Origin: Sphingomonas sp. 1F27F7B
Lineage (GTDB): Bacteria; Pseudomonadota; Alphaproteobacteria; Sphingomonadales; Sphingomonadaceae
Assembly (NCBI RefSeq): GCF_005503355.1
Contig: NZ_SCMK01000007.1
Location: 1-64,000 of the forward strand
Length of the DNA stretch: 64,000 nucleotides
Direction: 5' to 3'
The translations under genes were made by a program, and so were the position numbers. Position 1 is the stretch's first letter, and every line of letters starts with the position of its first letter. Of this stretch, positions 50,448 through 59,688 are shown piece by piece. The notes below the pieces were generated by a model that ran no database searches, was not told the origin of the DNA, and saw only the letters and a program-made list of their open reading frames with translations.

Positions 50448-53005
50448 CGCCCCTCGAGATAGTCCGGCGCCATGGCCTCCTTCCCCATCACGATCCGCTG
50501 CAACACGACATTGTCGTCGATCCGCCAGACCTTCACCACATGCCTGCCCGCCGTCACGCCCGGGAAGCGCGCCGTCAGCGTGCGCGCATTGTCCTCCACC
50601 GCCCGCTCCCAATCGCGCTTGGCCTTGCTGTCGGCCGCGTTGGGCGACGGCGTGAGCAGGTCAGTCAGCACCTGCACCGGCCCGTCGTCGATCGACACGC
50701 CGATCCGCAGCGTGCCGTCGGCGCCGGTGCCCAGCGTCGGCACCAGGATCAGCCGGACCGGCAATTCTCCGGATTCGGCAGCCGTAACAGCATATTCCAG
50801 CCGCACGCCGTCCGACGGATCGGTCGCGGGTTGCCCCTGCGGCAGCGCCAGCACCGCGCCCCCGGTGCGCCCAAGGTGCGGGATCACCCGCCACGCCAGC
50901 CCCTTGCCGCCGACGGCGCGGGCATAGCCGCTCGCCTCGATGGCCTTCACGGCCGCGCGCGGCTTCGGCAATGCCGCCATTGGCCCGGATGCTCCCGGGA
51001 CTCGCGTCACCTCGGGCATCACCTGCTTCTCGGGCTGCTGCCAGCCCGTATAGCCGATATGAGTCTGGAGCATCATCCCGTCCCATTTGCCGCCAGCCAT
51101 CGCATGGTAGCGGTCGCTCAGCGCCTGGTCCGTGGCAAAGGCGGCCTCGGCCCGGTCGGCAAAGCCATTGGCTCGCGCATCGCCCGCCGCAGCCAGGCGG
51201 CGGTTCCACGCTACGGCATAATAGAGCCGGTAGAGGTTCGCCATCGCTGCGATCGGATGCTCGACGAGCTGGAAGAACGCGTCCCGGCCGTCCGCCGGCA
51301 CGGCCGCCCTGGCCTTCAGCATCGCCGTCTCGAGCGCATCCCATTCGGCGACCATCGCTCCGAACTCGCCGCCGTCCGCGCCCGGCCCCAGCGCAAAGCT
51401 GCCCGCATCGATCAGTTCGGGCTTTCGCCGCGCGGCAAGCTGCGCATAGCGGGTCAGCAATACGCCGATCGCCTTGCCCTGTGCCGTGCCGAACTGCGCA
51501 CCCGCCCATGCCGCGGGATAGGCCGCCAGCGCCTCGGGCGTCATCGCCTCGGGATCCCATGCCTGTTTCAGGAAGAAGCTCAGCGGATATTCCATCGGCT
51601 TCAAATCACCGACATTGACGATCCACAGCGCCCGGGCACCGCGCCGCCAGGCCAGGTCCATCTGCTGCCAGCTCTTCTCGATCTGGTTGGTGTTGAGCCA
51701 TTTGTAGTTGCGCGGCCCGCCGACATAATCGAAATGATAATAGACTCCATAGCCGCCCTTGCGCGGTGCTGCGCCGGCGTCGGGAAGCCGCCGCACCTGG
51801 CCCCAATTATCGTCCGAGAACAGCAGGATCACGTCGTCGGGCACCTGCATGCCATGGTCGTAATAATCCTGCACTTCCTTGTAGAGCGCCCAGACCTGCG
51901 GCGTCCGGTCGGCCGGCACGCCGGTGACCTCGGCGATGACCCCGCGCTGGTCGGCGACGATATGTTCGAGCAGCCTGGTCGCAGTGCCTTCGGCCATCGG
52001 CTCGTCGCCATCGCCGCGCATGCCGATCGTCACCAGGCTCTCATAGCCCTTGCCGTCGCCCTTCGACATCATCCGCTCGATCCCGCCCCGCCAGAAGGCG
52101 CGCAGGTTCGCGGCGTTGGTCGCATAGTCCCATTTGCCCCCGGTCACCCCGCTCGCGATGTTCCGGTGCCATTCGTCCTGCGCCCGCGTCATCGGCTCGT
52201 GGTGCGACGTGCCCATCACGATGCCCATCTCGTCGGCCAGCACCTTGTTCCGCGGATCATCGTCGTTGAAGGCACGCGGCGCCCACATCGCCGGCCAGAG
52301 ATAATTGCCCTTCAACCTCAGCTCGAGCTCGAAGATATGGGCATAGGCCCTTGCATTTGCGCCCCCGAACTTCTTCTGGGCCCAGGTCGAGAAGGCCGGC
52401 GCCTCGTCGTTGATGAAGAAGCCGCGATAGCGGACCCTGGGCTGGTCGCGCCGCGATCCGGCGGTGACGAAGACATTGGTGCGCCTTGCCACCGGCACCT
52501 CGGCGAACCAATGCCAGGGCGACACGCCGATCTTCTCGGAAATGTCGTACGCGCCATAGACCGCGCCGCGCCGGTCGGATCCGACGACGACCAGCGCCCG
52601 CGCGATGCCCGGGGCGGGATCATCGACCACGATCTGGCGGAACGCTTCCCACTCGCCGGCAATGTCCTGCGCCGCGATCTTGCCCGCACGGGCCAGCGCG
52701 TCGATCGCCGGGCTCTGGCCGAGCACGCCGATCAGCACCACCGGCCCCTTCACCCCGGCCAGCGCATGGGCCCGCGCGGCCTTTGCTCCGCTGACTCGCT
52801 CCAGATCCTCTGCGAACCCGTCCGCCGCATGACGCACCGCCGGATCGGCGCCGGGATCGACCAACACGCTTGCCGGCTTGCCGGCCTGGATCAGCGCGAA
52901 GCTCGCCTTGTCGGCACCGGCGCAGATCGTCACCGCGCCTTCGCAGGCAAGCGCCGGGGCCGAAACCATCATCGCCGCGAAAGCAGTTGCCCACAACCCG
53001 CGCAT
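50444..53005 (-). CDS. Glycoside hydrolase family 115 (xylan alpha-1,2-glucuronidase type)
   Basis: The 853-aa exported protein has a signal peptide ([21 protein letters not shown]). It then shows the GH115 pattern: [72 protein letters not shown] and [17 protein letters not shown]115 enzymes remove 4-O-methyl-glucuronate from xylan. I chose the ATG at 53005 rather than 53017, as GGAGGGG precedes it. A sigma-70-like promoter lies at 53032-53060. No xylanase gene is adjacent, so it could be a lone scavenger. Confidence 0.88.
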   Translation of the reverse strand: MRGLWATAFAAMMVSAPALACEGAVTICAGADKASFALIQAGKPASVLVDPGADPAVRHAADGFAEDLERVSGAKAARAHALAGVKGPVVLIGVLGQSPAIDALARAGKIAAQDIAGEWEAFRQIVVDDPAPGIARALVVVGSDRRGAVYGAYDISEKIGVSPWHWFAEVPVARRTNVFVTAGSRRDQPRVRYRGFFINDEAPAFSTWAQKKFGGANARAYAHIFELELRLKGNYLWPAMWAPRAFNDDDPRNKVLADEMGIVMGTSHHEPMTRAQDEWHRNIASGVTGGKWDYATNAANLRAFWRGGIERMMSKGDGKGYESLVTIGMRGDGDEPMAEGTATRLLEHIVADQRGVIAEVTGVPADRTPQVWALYKEVQDYYDHGMQVPDDVILLFSDDNWGQVRRLPDAGAAPRKGGYGVYYHFDYVGGPRNYKWLNTNQIEKSWQQMDLAWRRGARALWIVNVGDLKPMEYPLSFFLKQAWDPEAMTPEALAAYPAAWAGAQFGTAQGKAIGVLLTRYAQLAARRKPELIDAGSFALGPGADGGEFGAMVAEWDALETAMLKARAAVPADGRDAFFQLVEHPIAAMANLYRLYYAVAWNRRLAAAGDARANGFADRAEAAFATDQALSDRYHAMAGGKWDGMMLQTHIGYTGWQQPEKQVMPEVTRVPGASGPMAALPKPRAAVKAIEASGYARAVGGKGLAWRVIPHLGRTGGAVLALPQGQPATDPSDGVRLEYAVTAAESGELPVRLILVPTLGTGADGTLRIGVSIDDGPVQVLTDLLTPSPNAADSKAKRDWERAVEDNARTLTARFPGVTAGRHVVKVWRIDDNVVLQRIVMGKEAMAPDYLEGR

Positions 53006-53031
53006 CAACCCCTCCAAGCATATTTGTCTGT

Positions 53032-53060
53032 GTTATGCGCAGTTCGTGCGATCCCGACAA
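53032..53060 (-). promoter_or_regulatory. Candidate promoter of the GH115 gene
   Basis: On the minus strand, TTGTCG (53055-53060), a 17-bp spacer and CATAAC (53032-53037) lie about 30 bp upstream of the GH115 ATG. Only four of six -10 bases match the consensus, so this is a modest candidate. Confidence 0.35.
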
Positions 53061-53100
53061 GCCACTTGCCCTGCCGCCCGCTTCCGGCAAAACCGGCGCC

Positions 53101-53652
53101 ATGATCCTTTCAGACCGCTGGATTCGCGAGCAGGCCCTCTCCACCGGGATGATCGAGCCCTTTGTCGAGGCGCAGCGCCGCGAGGGCTGCATCAGCTATG
53201 GCCTCAGCTCGTACGGCTATGACGCACGCGTCGCCGACGAGTTCAAGATCTTCACCAATGTCGATTCAGCGGTGGTGGATCCCAAGGATTTCGCTGCGAA
53301 CAGCTTTGTCGACCGCAAGACCGACGTCTGCATCATCCCGCCGAACAGCTTCGCGCTTGCCCGCACCGTGGAATATTTCCGCATCCCGCGCGACACGCTG
53401 GTCATCTGCCTCGGCAAGTCGACCTATGCACGCTGCGGGATCATCGTGAACGTGACGCCGCTCGAGCCCGAATGGGAAGGGCATGTCACCTTGGAATTCT
53501 CGAACACCACGCCGTTGCCCGCCAAGATCTATGCGAACGAAGGTGCGTGCCAGTTCCTGTTCCTCAAGGGCGATCAGCCGTGCGAGACCAGCTATGCCGA
53601 TCGGGCGGGCAAATATATGGGCCAGCGCGGCGTGACTCTGCCGCGGCTCTGA
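53101..53652 (+). CDS. dcd: dCTP deaminase
   Basis: Deaminates dCTP to dUTP for thymidylate synthesis. The 183-aa protein of the dUTPase-like trimer fold shows [15 protein letters not shown], the [24 protein letters not shown] nucleotide-binding strand set and [19 protein letters not shown] with the catalytic Glu. The C-terminus ends in [12 protein letters not shown]. It is divergent from GH115. The start is the ATG at 53101; the frame is open upstream but without a good ribosome-binding site. Confidence 0.93.
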   Translation: MILSDRWIREQALSTGMIEPFVEAQRREGCISYGLSSYGYDARVADEFKIFTNVDSAVVDPKDFAANSFVDRKTDVCIIPPNSFALARTVEYFRIPRDTLVICLGKSTYARCGIIVNVTPLEPEWEGHVTLEFSNTTPLPAKIYANEGACQFLFLKGDQPCETSYADRAGKYMGQRGVTLPRL

Positions 53653-53697
53653 TCGGCCGCCGACTATTTGCGGCGCGGTATCGCTGCCACCGGAAAT

Positions 53698-53726
53698 GGA
53701 AAAGGCGCCGCGATTGGGGCGGCGCC
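53698..53726 (-). terminator. Terminator of the TPR gene
   Basis: GGCGCCGC (53704-53711) and GCGGCGCC (53719-53726) pair perfectly. On the minus strand the stem is followed by TTTTCC, so it works for the TPR gene that converges from the right. It also lies after dcd on the plus strand. Confidence 0.6.
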
Positions 53727-53778
53727 GGGGTTTCGCCGCCGGCCATGCTTCTGCACGGCCAGGCGACGGGCAATGGGC

Positions 53779-54144
53779 TCAGCGCGCGCTCAGCTGGAGC
53801 GTGCGGATATATTGAAGCCCCTTGTTGGCGACCACATGCGAGGTCGAAACACGGTCGGCCGAAAGGTCCATCTCGACATCGCGCTGCTGAAGCACGCGGA
53901 TGTAGAGCGCCCGCGCCTGAGAGGTGCGTCCCGTCTGGGCATAGACCGCGGCGAGATTGAGCAGCAGTTCGGGCTGATCCGGATCGAGGCGAAGCCTGGC
54001 GCTGAGCTGCTGTTCCGCCTGCGAGAAATTGCCGTCGAAGATCGCGGCACTGGCTACGGGATCCCCGTTGCGGCTCTGGGCCTGCGCCGGAAGCGCGGTG
54101 AGCGCGAACGGGGCGGCGGCAAGGACAATGAGCGCGATGCGCAT
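53779..54144 (-). CDS. Small exported TPR-like protein
   Basis: The 121-aa protein has a signal peptide (MRIALIVLAAAPFALTALPAQA) and about two helix pairs matching TPR repeats: FDGNFSQAEQQLSARLRLDPDQPELLLNLAAVYAQTGRTSQARALYIRVL. It then ends with a short strand region. Small periplasmic TPR proteins act as scaffolds; no partner is evident. It has a hairpin terminator and a nearly 560-bp upstream region with no gene. Confidence 0.75.
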   Translation of the reverse strand: MRIALIVLAAAPFALTALPAQAQSRNGDPVASAAIFDGNFSQAEQQLSARLRLDPDQPELLLNLAAVYAQTGRTSQARALYIRVLQQRDVEMDLSADRVSTSHVVANKGLQYIRTLQLSAR

Positions 54145-54375
54145 GACTCCTACTCCTTCTGTTACGCCACGAAGTCAGTTTCATGACTCTTTGAAGACAG
54201 TAGTGTTACATTTCTATGTCACCCATACAAGCGGCTTGTGGTGCCCGTTCCTCGCGCTGCGGGAAGGAAGGCGTTCATATCGATTGCGGACATGGCCGAT
54301 GCTCCTCGGCTCGGCCGTCATCCTGAGCCTGCCCGACGCCCGCCCCCGAACGGACGGAGATAATCTGCCATCCGC

Positions 54376-54439
54376 CATCCCCGCACAGGCAGGGGCGCAG
54401 GTTCATGGGCGAAACCCGCCCCTCGCCTGTGCGGGGATG
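54376..54439. repeat. Long hairpin repeat
   Basis: CATCCCCGCACAGGC (54376-54390) pairs with GCCTGTGCGGGGATG (54425-54439) over 15 bp. AGGGGCG (54391-54397) pairs with CGCCCCT (54417-54423) with one bulged C. The core CATCCCCGC resembles the 8983-9063 element. It stands in a gene-free region. Confidence 0.75.
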
Positions 54440-54638
54440 CCGAAGGAGGGCGGACTTGTTTCCAAGGGGACAAGCGCCGATCGACTCCGGGCCTCGCTGC
54501 ACCGCCGGACGAAGAGAGAGCCGGCTGCCCTCTGCACCCTCCAGCCCGCGGCGGCCCCGGCCGAAACCGGAGATGACGATGGAATGCCGGCAAGAACCGC
54601 CATCGCCGGCAGGCGCGTTCCCACATGATGCGATCGCC

Positions 54639-54672
54639 AAAAAAGAAAGGCGGCCCCGAAGGACCGCCTTTC
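54639..54672 (-). terminator. Terminator of the tonB-exb operon
   Basis: On the minus strand GAAAGGCGG (54664-54672) pairs with CCGCCTTTC (54645-54653), followed by six T (complement of 54639-54644). It lies 34 bp after the last exbD stop and closes the operon. Confidence 0.82.
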
Positions 54673-54705
54673 CTTGTTTCATATCCGGCCCCGTGAGGCA
54701 GCGGA

Positions 54706-55134
54706 TCAGAAATCGTTGCGATACTGCTCGTTGCCGACGAAGCCGAGCTTGTTCACGTTCGCGCGCTTGATGATCGCGAGAACACGGTCGACGACTTCGT
54801 AGCGCGTCTGCGGGTCGGGCTGGAAATGCAGCTCCGGCTCGGGCGACATCTGCAGCGTCTGATCCAGATACTGGCGCAGCGTCACGTCGTCGATCGGCGC
54901 GCTGTTCCAGTAAACCTGGCCCTGCGCATCGATATAGACCTTGTTCTTCTCCGGCTCGACGATGTTCTGCGGCTTGCTGTTCGACTGAGGAAGGTCGACC
55001 TTCACCGCGTGCGTCTGAATCGGGATCGTCATGATGATCATGATCAGGAGCACCAACATGACGTCGATCAGCGGCGTCGTGTTGATTTCCATCATCGGGC
55101 CGTCGTCACCGCCGCCGCCCACGCTCATACCCAT
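54706..55134 (-). CDS. exbD: ExbD/TolR-family biopolymer transport protein (second copy)
   Basis: A 142-aa inner-membrane protein with a short cytoplasmic N-terminus, one membrane helix (TTPLIDVMLVLLIMIIMTIP) holding the essential Asp of the ExbD proton path (Asp in IDVML), and a periplasmic domain. It couples the proton gradient to TonB with ExbB. It is the fourth and last gene of the operon, 25 bp after the other exbD. Two exbD genes next to each other are common in alphaproteobacteria. Confidence 0.9.
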   Translation of the reverse strand: MGMSVGGGGDDGPMMEINTTPLIDVMLVLLIMIIMTIPIQTHAVKVDLPQSNSKPQNIVEPEKNKVYIDAQGQVYWNSAPIDDVTLRQYLDQTLQMSPEPELHFQPDPQTRYEVVDRVLAIIKRANVNKLGFVGNEQYRNDF

Positions 55135-55159
55135 AGTCTAAACTCCTTTGAGCAGGCCG

Positions 55160-55639
55160 TCAGAGACGGACCGTGGCCGAGCCGGCGGGCGGTTCGGAGA
55201 TGAAGCCGACCTTGACAAACCCTGCCATCTGCATCGCGAAGATCGTGCCGCCGATGCAGCGATACGGGGTGTTCACGTCGCCACGGATGTGCACTTCGGG
55301 AAGCTCGAGGCCGGCAGCGTTGATGCCGCCCTGCCTGTCGATTTCCTTCCGCAGCTTCTCGACCGCCTTGTCGACCAGTTCCCTGCTCGTCACCGGGGTC
55401 ATGCCCCAGAACACTTCGCACCTGCCGCCATTGGCCGTGACCGAGAGCGAGACGTTCTCGGGCTTGGTGGTCGTCGGCTCGAACTGAACCTTGGGGAGCT
55501 CCAGCTTCACCGTCTGGATCACGACCGGAACCGTGATCAGGAAGATGATGAGGAGCACCAGCATCACGTCGACGAGCGGCGTGGTATTGATGTCCGACAT
55601 GGGAGCGTCTTCACCGCCCCCGCCTACGCTCATCGCCAT
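55160..55639 (-). CDS. exbD: ExbD/TolR-family biopolymer transport protein (first copy)
   Basis: A 159-aa ExbD homologue with membrane helix TTPLVDVMLVLLIIFLITVPV and the conserved Asp in VDVML. Its periplasmic domain differs from the second copy (ELPEVHIRGDVNTPYRCIGG) and has two extra Cys. It probably forms a mixed complex with ExbB. N-terminal MSVGGGGEDAPMSDINTTPL is nearly identical in form to the neighbouring copy, suggesting duplication. Confidence 0.9.
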   Translation of the reverse strand: MAMSVGGGGEDAPMSDINTTPLVDVMLVLLIIFLITVPVVIQTVKLELPKVQFEPTTTKPENVSLSVTANGGRCEVFWGMTPVTSRELVDKAVEKLRKEIDRQGGINAAGLELPEVHIRGDVNTPYRCIGGTIFAMQMAGFVKVGFISEPPAGSATVRL

Positions 55640-55735
55640 TGCGCGCTATCCTATCCTTCTAGTCCAAGCTCCGGCCGAAGCCGGAGAGGGACCGCGCAAT
55701 CCGGGGAATGCGCGGTCCCGTATATTCCGGATCGC

Positions 55736-56497
55736 TTAGGCGCGCGGCGCGGTGCCGGTCGTCGCGGCCGGAGCGGCCTTGGCGGGAGCAGCCTTGGCGG
55801 CGGCCGGACGGACGCGGCCGTCCGAAGCGAGATAGCCGAGCAGATCGTTCGAGAAAGCGTTCAGGCTTTCCGAGATCTTCTTGTTGCGGGCCTGCAGCCA
55901 GTTGAAGGCGAGCACGGCCGGAACGGCGACGGCGAGACCGACGGCGGTCATGATCAGCGCTTCACCGACCGGACCGGCGACCGCGTCGATCGACGCCTGG
56001 CCAGCGGCACCGATCTTCACGAGCGCGCGGATGATGCCGATAACCGTACCGAACAGACCGATGAACGGAGCAGTCGAACCCACGGTGGCGAGGAACGACA
56101 GGCCGCTCTTCAGCTGCGAGTTGATCAGGTCTTCCGAACGAGCGAGCGAGCCATGCAGCCAGTCATGCGCCTCGACCGGATCGGTCAGCTTCGAGTGCTG
56201 CTCCTGGGCAGCTAGGCCGTCGTCGACCAGCTGGCGATAGGCCGAGTTCTTCTCGAGCTTCGCAGCGCCTTCGCGCAGGCTGTTGGCGTTCCAGAAGCCG
56301 GCGCGGACGCGCTTGGCCTGGTTGAGGATCTTCTGCTGCTCGAACAGCTTGGTGAACAGGATGTAGAGCGAGAAGAACAGCATCAGTACCAGGATGCCGA
56401 ACACCGTCTGCGAGATCAGGCCGCCCTCACGGAGCGCCGGAATCAGGCCGTACGGATTTTCCTTGGGCGCCGCGGCGGCGAGAATGGTCGTGAGCAT
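55736..56497 (-). CDS. exbB: ExbB/TolQ proton channel
   Basis: The 253-aa MotA/TolQ/ExbB protein has three membrane helices: FGILVLMLFFSLYILF near 35-50, FLATVGSTAPFIGLFGTVIGI near 140-160 and EALIMTAVGLAVAVPAVLAF near 183-202. The GLFGTVIGI and TAVGLAVAVPA motifs line the channel. The tail is Ala/Pro/Lys-rich (AAAKAAPAKAAPAATTG). It energises TonB. It lies 86 bp after tonB on the same strand. Confidence 0.92.
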   Translation of the reverse strand: MLTTILAAAAPKENPYGLIPALREGGLISQTVFGILVLMLFFSLYILFTKLFEQQKILNQAKRVRAGFWNANSLREGAAKLEKNSAYRQLVDDGLAAQEQHSKLTDPVEAHDWLHGSLARSEDLINSQLKSGLSFLATVGSTAPFIGLFGTVIGIIRALVKIGAAGQASIDAVAGPVGEALIMTAVGLAVAVPAVLAFNWLQARNKKISESLNAFSNDLLGYLASDGRVRPAAAKAAPAKAAPAATTGTAPRA

Positions 56498-56583
56498 TGT
56501 CGGTTCTTTCCTCTAACTAAATAGCGCTTTTTATCCAATCGCCCGGCGCGCCCCATGGGGAGCGCGCCGGCAAATCACACGGC

Positions 56584-57261
56584 CTAGCTCGGGATCTTCC
56601 AGGTGAAGCTGCCGTTATACGGCGCCGAGATCTTGTTGCCGTTCTCGTCCTCGGCCGGATTGAACCGGGCGCGACGCTTGAGCAGGTTGCAAGCCGTGCT
56701 GTCGAGAACGGACACGCCGCTCGAACCCGTCACGGTGCAGTTGGTCACCTTGCCCGTCGGGTCGACGTCGAGGCGGAAGCGGACGGTACCGGCCTGCTCG
56801 GCGCGCAGTGCGGCGGCAGGATAGTCGTCGTCCGTCACCCAGCCCTGCGGCGAACCGCGCGGGGTGAGCTTCTTCGCGATCCGCGGAGGAGCCGGCGGCG
56901 GCGGCGGCGGAGCCGGCTGCGCAGGCGGAGCCGGCGGTGTGATCGGCGGCGGCGGCGGAATGATCGACGTGGTCGGAATCGGCGGGGCCTGGGTAGGCAC
57001 CGGAACCGCGGCCGGCGGCACGACGATCTGGGTAGGCGGCGGCGGCACCGGGGTATCCGGCGGCGGCGGCGGCGGCGGCACTTCCTCGGGCGGGGGCGGC
57101 GGCTCTTCCACGTCGAACGTGTTCAGCTTCTCCGCCTGCTTCTTGATATATTGATATGCAAGGCCCGTGACGAAGGCGTACCCCATGCCAGCCACGATGA
57201 TCGCGACCAGTATGATCGCGATTACGCGACTGCCACTTGTATTACGGTCAGCGTAAGACAT
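56584..57261 (-). CDS. tonB: Energy transducer TonB
   Basis: A 225-aa TonB with N-terminal membrane anchor (VIAIILVAIIVAGMGYAFVTG), a long proline-rich periplasm-spanning segment (about 52-125) and a C-terminal TonB domain with DDDYPAAALRAEQAGTVRFRLDVD, ending in YNGSFTWKIPS. It contacts the TonB box of outer-membrane receptors and lets iron, B12 or sugar chelates in. The order tonB, exbB, exbD, exbD is one operon. The Pro tract is encoded by GC-rich repeats and leaves a glycine-rich open frame on the other strand. Confidence 0.93.
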   Translation of the reverse strand: MSYADRNTSGSRVIAIILVAIIVAGMGYAFVTGLAYQYIKKQAEKLNTFDVEEPPPPPEEVPPPPPPPDTPVPPPPTQIVVPPAAVPVPTQAPPIPTTSIIPPPPPITPPAPPAQPAPPPPPPAPPRIAKKLTPRGSPQGWVTDDDYPAAALRAEQAGTVRFRLDVDPTGKVTNCTVTGSSGVSVLDSTACNLLKRRARFNPAEDENGNKISAPYNGSFTWKIPS

Positions 57262-57493
57262 CCGGCAACGTCACTCCTCTAATCCTGACATGCAACCCCG
57301 TGCGGCGGGATTCTGCGACCCGTGCACAAGCCTGCCCGCCGTGCGCTATATTGCGTCCTGATCGGCAGCGGGCGAGTCTCTATCGCGCGCACCGGGTGGA
57401 CGCAAACCCTTTGTCGGACAATCAGGGCGTACGGTCGCCCGATGGCGGAATTATTTCTGTATAGGCGGGGCACAATCCGGTAATCCGAACGAT

Positions 57494-58330
57494 ATGAACC
57501 GCACCTTTCCCGCCATATTTTCTTGCGCGATTGCGCTAGTCGCACCCTTAGGTGCAGCCGCTAAACCCCAGCAAACGCAGGCACAAACCGCAGCCGCTTT
57601 ACCTAGCTACGCCACCCTGGCGAGGCAGGTGACCGCCGCTCCGCTGATCATCGACGCGCGGATCCGCAAGGCGGAGCGGCTGAAGCCGGAAGAATCGCCC
57701 GGCCTGGCCGCCGGCATGGTCCGATTCCTGATCGAAGCCGATGTTTCCGCCCTGATTCGGGGCACTCAGGCCATGGCTACGCGCATTACCTACTCGGCCG
57801 ACCTGCCGCTCGATGCCAGGGGCAAGCCGCCCAAGCTCGCCAAGCAGCGTGCGCTGCTGTTCGCCCGCCCCGTCCCCGGGCGCCCGGCCATGGTGCAGCT
57901 CACCGGATTGCAGAGCCAGATGAACTGGTTGCCCGCGCTCGATGCCCAGGTCCGGGCGATCACCAAGGATGCGCTCGCGGCCGACGCGCCGCCCGCGATC
58001 ACCGGTGTCGGCAATGCCTTCCACGTCCCCGGCTCCCTGCCCGGCGAGGGCGAGACCCAGGTCTTCCTGCAGACCGCGAGCGGCGCGCCGGTTTCGCTCC
58101 AGATTCTCCGCCGTCCGGGCGAGACGACGCGCTGGAGTGTTTCATTGGGGGACATTGTCGACGAATCGGCAGGCGCTCCGGCGCCGAATACCTTCCTCTG
58201 GTATCGCCTCGCCTGCGGCCTGCCGCGCAGCCTGCCTGCCGATAGCGTCGATTCGGACGACGCCCAGAACGCCGCGAAGGCGCGCGAAGACTATCAGTTC
58301 GTCCTGCGTTCGCTGGGCCCGTGCACCTGA
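57494..58330 (+). CDS. Exported protein of unknown function
   Basis: A 278-aa protein with signal peptide (MNRTFPAIFSCAIALVAPLGAAA). The rest is mixed alpha/beta: YATLARQVTAAPLIIDARIRKAERL and RFLIEADVSALIRG, then GNAFHVPGSLPGEGETQVFLQTASG and PVSLQILRRPGETTRWSVSLGDIVDE. The pattern of a double-psi or beta-sandwich domain is possible, but no family is recognised. It is divergent from tonB, with a 232-bp gap that shows AT-rich promoter-like DNA near 57440-57475. Confidence 0.7.
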   Translation: MNRTFPAIFSCAIALVAPLGAAAKPQQTQAQTAAALPSYATLARQVTAAPLIIDARIRKAERLKPEESPGLAAGMVRFLIEADVSALIRGTQAMATRITYSADLPLDARGKPPKLAKQRALLFARPVPGRPAMVQLTGLQSQMNWLPALDAQVRAITKDALAADAPPAITGVGNAFHVPGSLPGEGETQVFLQTASGAPVSLQILRRPGETTRWSVSLGDIVDESAGAPAPNTFLWYRLACGLPRSLPADSVDSDDAQNAAKAREDYQFVLRSLGPCT

Positions 58331-58366
58331 AATCGCGCGTCGCCCCGGCGAACGCCGGGGTGACGG

Positions 58367-58738
58367 CTATTTGCGGCCACGCACCAGCGTGATGCCGATC
58401 GATTCGCCCTGTTCGGCGATGGCGAGCTTGACGATGCGCACCTCGACGCGCCGCACCCGCGCGTCGCCGACGAACAGCGTGTCGCAGATATGCTCGGCCA
58501 CGGCCTCGACGAGCGTGAAGTGCACGTCCTTGGGCAACGCGTCGGTCGCCGCGTGCTTCACGTCCATATAGTTCTTCGAGGCCTTGAGCGGCGTGCCCGG
58601 CTCGAAGCGCTCGGGCAGGTCGATGTCCACTGTCACCGAGATGCGCAGCGGCTGCGGCAGGTGCGTCTCTTCCGAATAGACGCCGGTGAGGACTTCGACT
58701 TCCAGGTCATGCACCTGGAGCTGCAGGGAATCGGACAA
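58367..58738 (-). CDS. folB: Dihydroneopterin aldolase
   Basis: Converts dihydroneopterin to hydroxymethyl-dihydropterin and glycolaldehyde in folate synthesis. From LQLQVHDLEVEVLTGVYSEE to FTLVEAVAEHICDTLF (catalytic Glu in VEAVAE), RRVEVRIVKL and the terminal IGITLVRGRK the family pattern is complete. The start is uncertain: a TTG at 58738 gives 123 aa, the usual length; a longer frame with ATG at 58846 (MSRLMVHRP) would add 36 residues that do not look like FolB. The TTG is used here. Confidence 0.82.
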   Translation of the reverse strand: MSDSLQLQVHDLEVEVLTGVYSEETHLPQPLRISVTVDIDLPERFEPGTPLKASKNYMDVKHAATDALPKDVHFTLVEAVAEHICDTLFVGDARVRRVEVRIVKLAIAEQGESIGITLVRGRK

Positions 58739-58920
58739 GTGGCCTGGGCCTTTCAGGGAGAACAGGCCGCGCCCAATAGCAGATGCGCGCGCCCGCGAAA
58801 CCCCGGCCCGCCCGGCATGCGGGCGGTGCACCATGAGGCGCGACATATTCAGTATTGCGAAAGCGCGGATCGGCGCTATCTCGCGCGGCCCCGAGTTCGA
58901 TCTCGGGCGTTTTGAAGGGA

Positions 58921-59451
58921 ATGTATGAAGTGATCGCATTGCTGCCGCTCGAGACCGTCGATCCTCAGGCCGTCGAGACTCTGCTCGACCGTGCTTTTGG
59001 TCCGGGCCGACGCGCGCGCACTGCGTACCGGGTCCGTCTCGGCACTTCCGAGATTCCGGAGCTCAGCTTCGCCGCGGTGGCGGATGACGGCAGCCTGATC
59101 GGCTCGATCCAGTGCTGGCCGGTCGCGCTCGAATGCGATGGCGGCGGCAGCGTGCCGATGGTGATGGTCGGCCCGGTCGCGGTCCAGCCCGATCGCCAGC
59201 AGGGCGGCATCGGCCGCATGCTGATGGAACGGGCGCTCGAAGCCGCCGAAACCGCCGCCGTTCCCGGCGCCGATGCGCTGATGCTGATCGGCGATCCCGA
59301 ATATTATGCCCGTTTCTTCGATTTCTCCGCGGAAAGGACTGGTGGCTGGCGCTTGCCCGGCCCGTTCGAGCCGCGCCGCCTGCTCGCGCGCGGCGCCGGC
59401 GTGCCGACGGGCCCGGGCCTGGTCGGGGCCCGTCTTCGACGCGCGGCCTGA
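58921..59451 (+). CDS. GNAT-family N-acetyltransferase
   Basis: A 176-aa acetyltransferase using acetyl-CoA. Motif A is VMVGPVAVQPDRQQGGIGRMLMERAL, with the Q/R-x-x-G-x-G/A loop. LMLIGDPEYYARFFDF and GWRLPGPFEPRRLL are shared with the N-acetyltransferases that modify small molecules such as YhbS type. The substrate is unknown. The ATG at 58921 has GAAGGGA upstream. It is divergent from folB. Confidence 0.82.
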   Translation: MYEVIALLPLETVDPQAVETLLDRAFGPGRRARTAYRVRLGTSEIPELSFAAVADDGSLIGSIQCWPVALECDGGGSVPMVMVGPVAVQPDRQQGGIGRMLMERALEAAETAAVPGADALMLIGDPEYYARFFDFSAERTGGWRLPGPFEPRRLLARGAGVPTGPGLVGARLRRAA

Positions 59452-59688
59452 ACGCTGACTATCGCCGTTCCCGCTTCTCCGTCGCCCCGGCGCCGGGTTG
59501 AAGCGGGAATGCGCCCCCTTCCAATGCAGGACTTTGTCTGCTTGGGTCTCCGCATGGCCGACTGCTCGCCGCCCCTTCTCCTCGTCGCCCGCGCGCCGGG
59601 CCTCCGCGGGACCGGAGAACCGGCTCCCCTCAGGCTGGACTTCCCAAACTTCCGCGGCCCCGGCCGCACTATCGGCTGAAGCGAATCG

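Larger units (their letters stand above)
54145..54705. other. 561-bp intergenic region without a gene
   Basis: No reading frame here has codon use or family features of a real gene. Contents are the probable promoter region of the TPR gene (near 54150-54230, AT-richer), a 22-bp hairpin repeat at 54376-54439, and the terminator of the exbD operon at 54639-54672. Nothing else is recognisable. Confidence 0.6.

Noticed and set aside
49229..53104. A 1291-codon plus-strand frame
   Set aside because: It crosses a GGDEF gene in another frame and is antisense of GH115. Both those genes have clear domain motifs; this frame has none.
56864..57154. Glycine-rich plus-strand frame opposite tonB
   Set aside because: It is the complement of the Pro-coding tract of tonB; low-complexity glycine runs are expected there.
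57411..57421. TTGTCGGACAA palindrome in the tonB upstream region
   Set aside because: Short arms of 5 bp are expected by chance in this amount of DNA and do not fit a Fur box length; not reported as a regulatory site.
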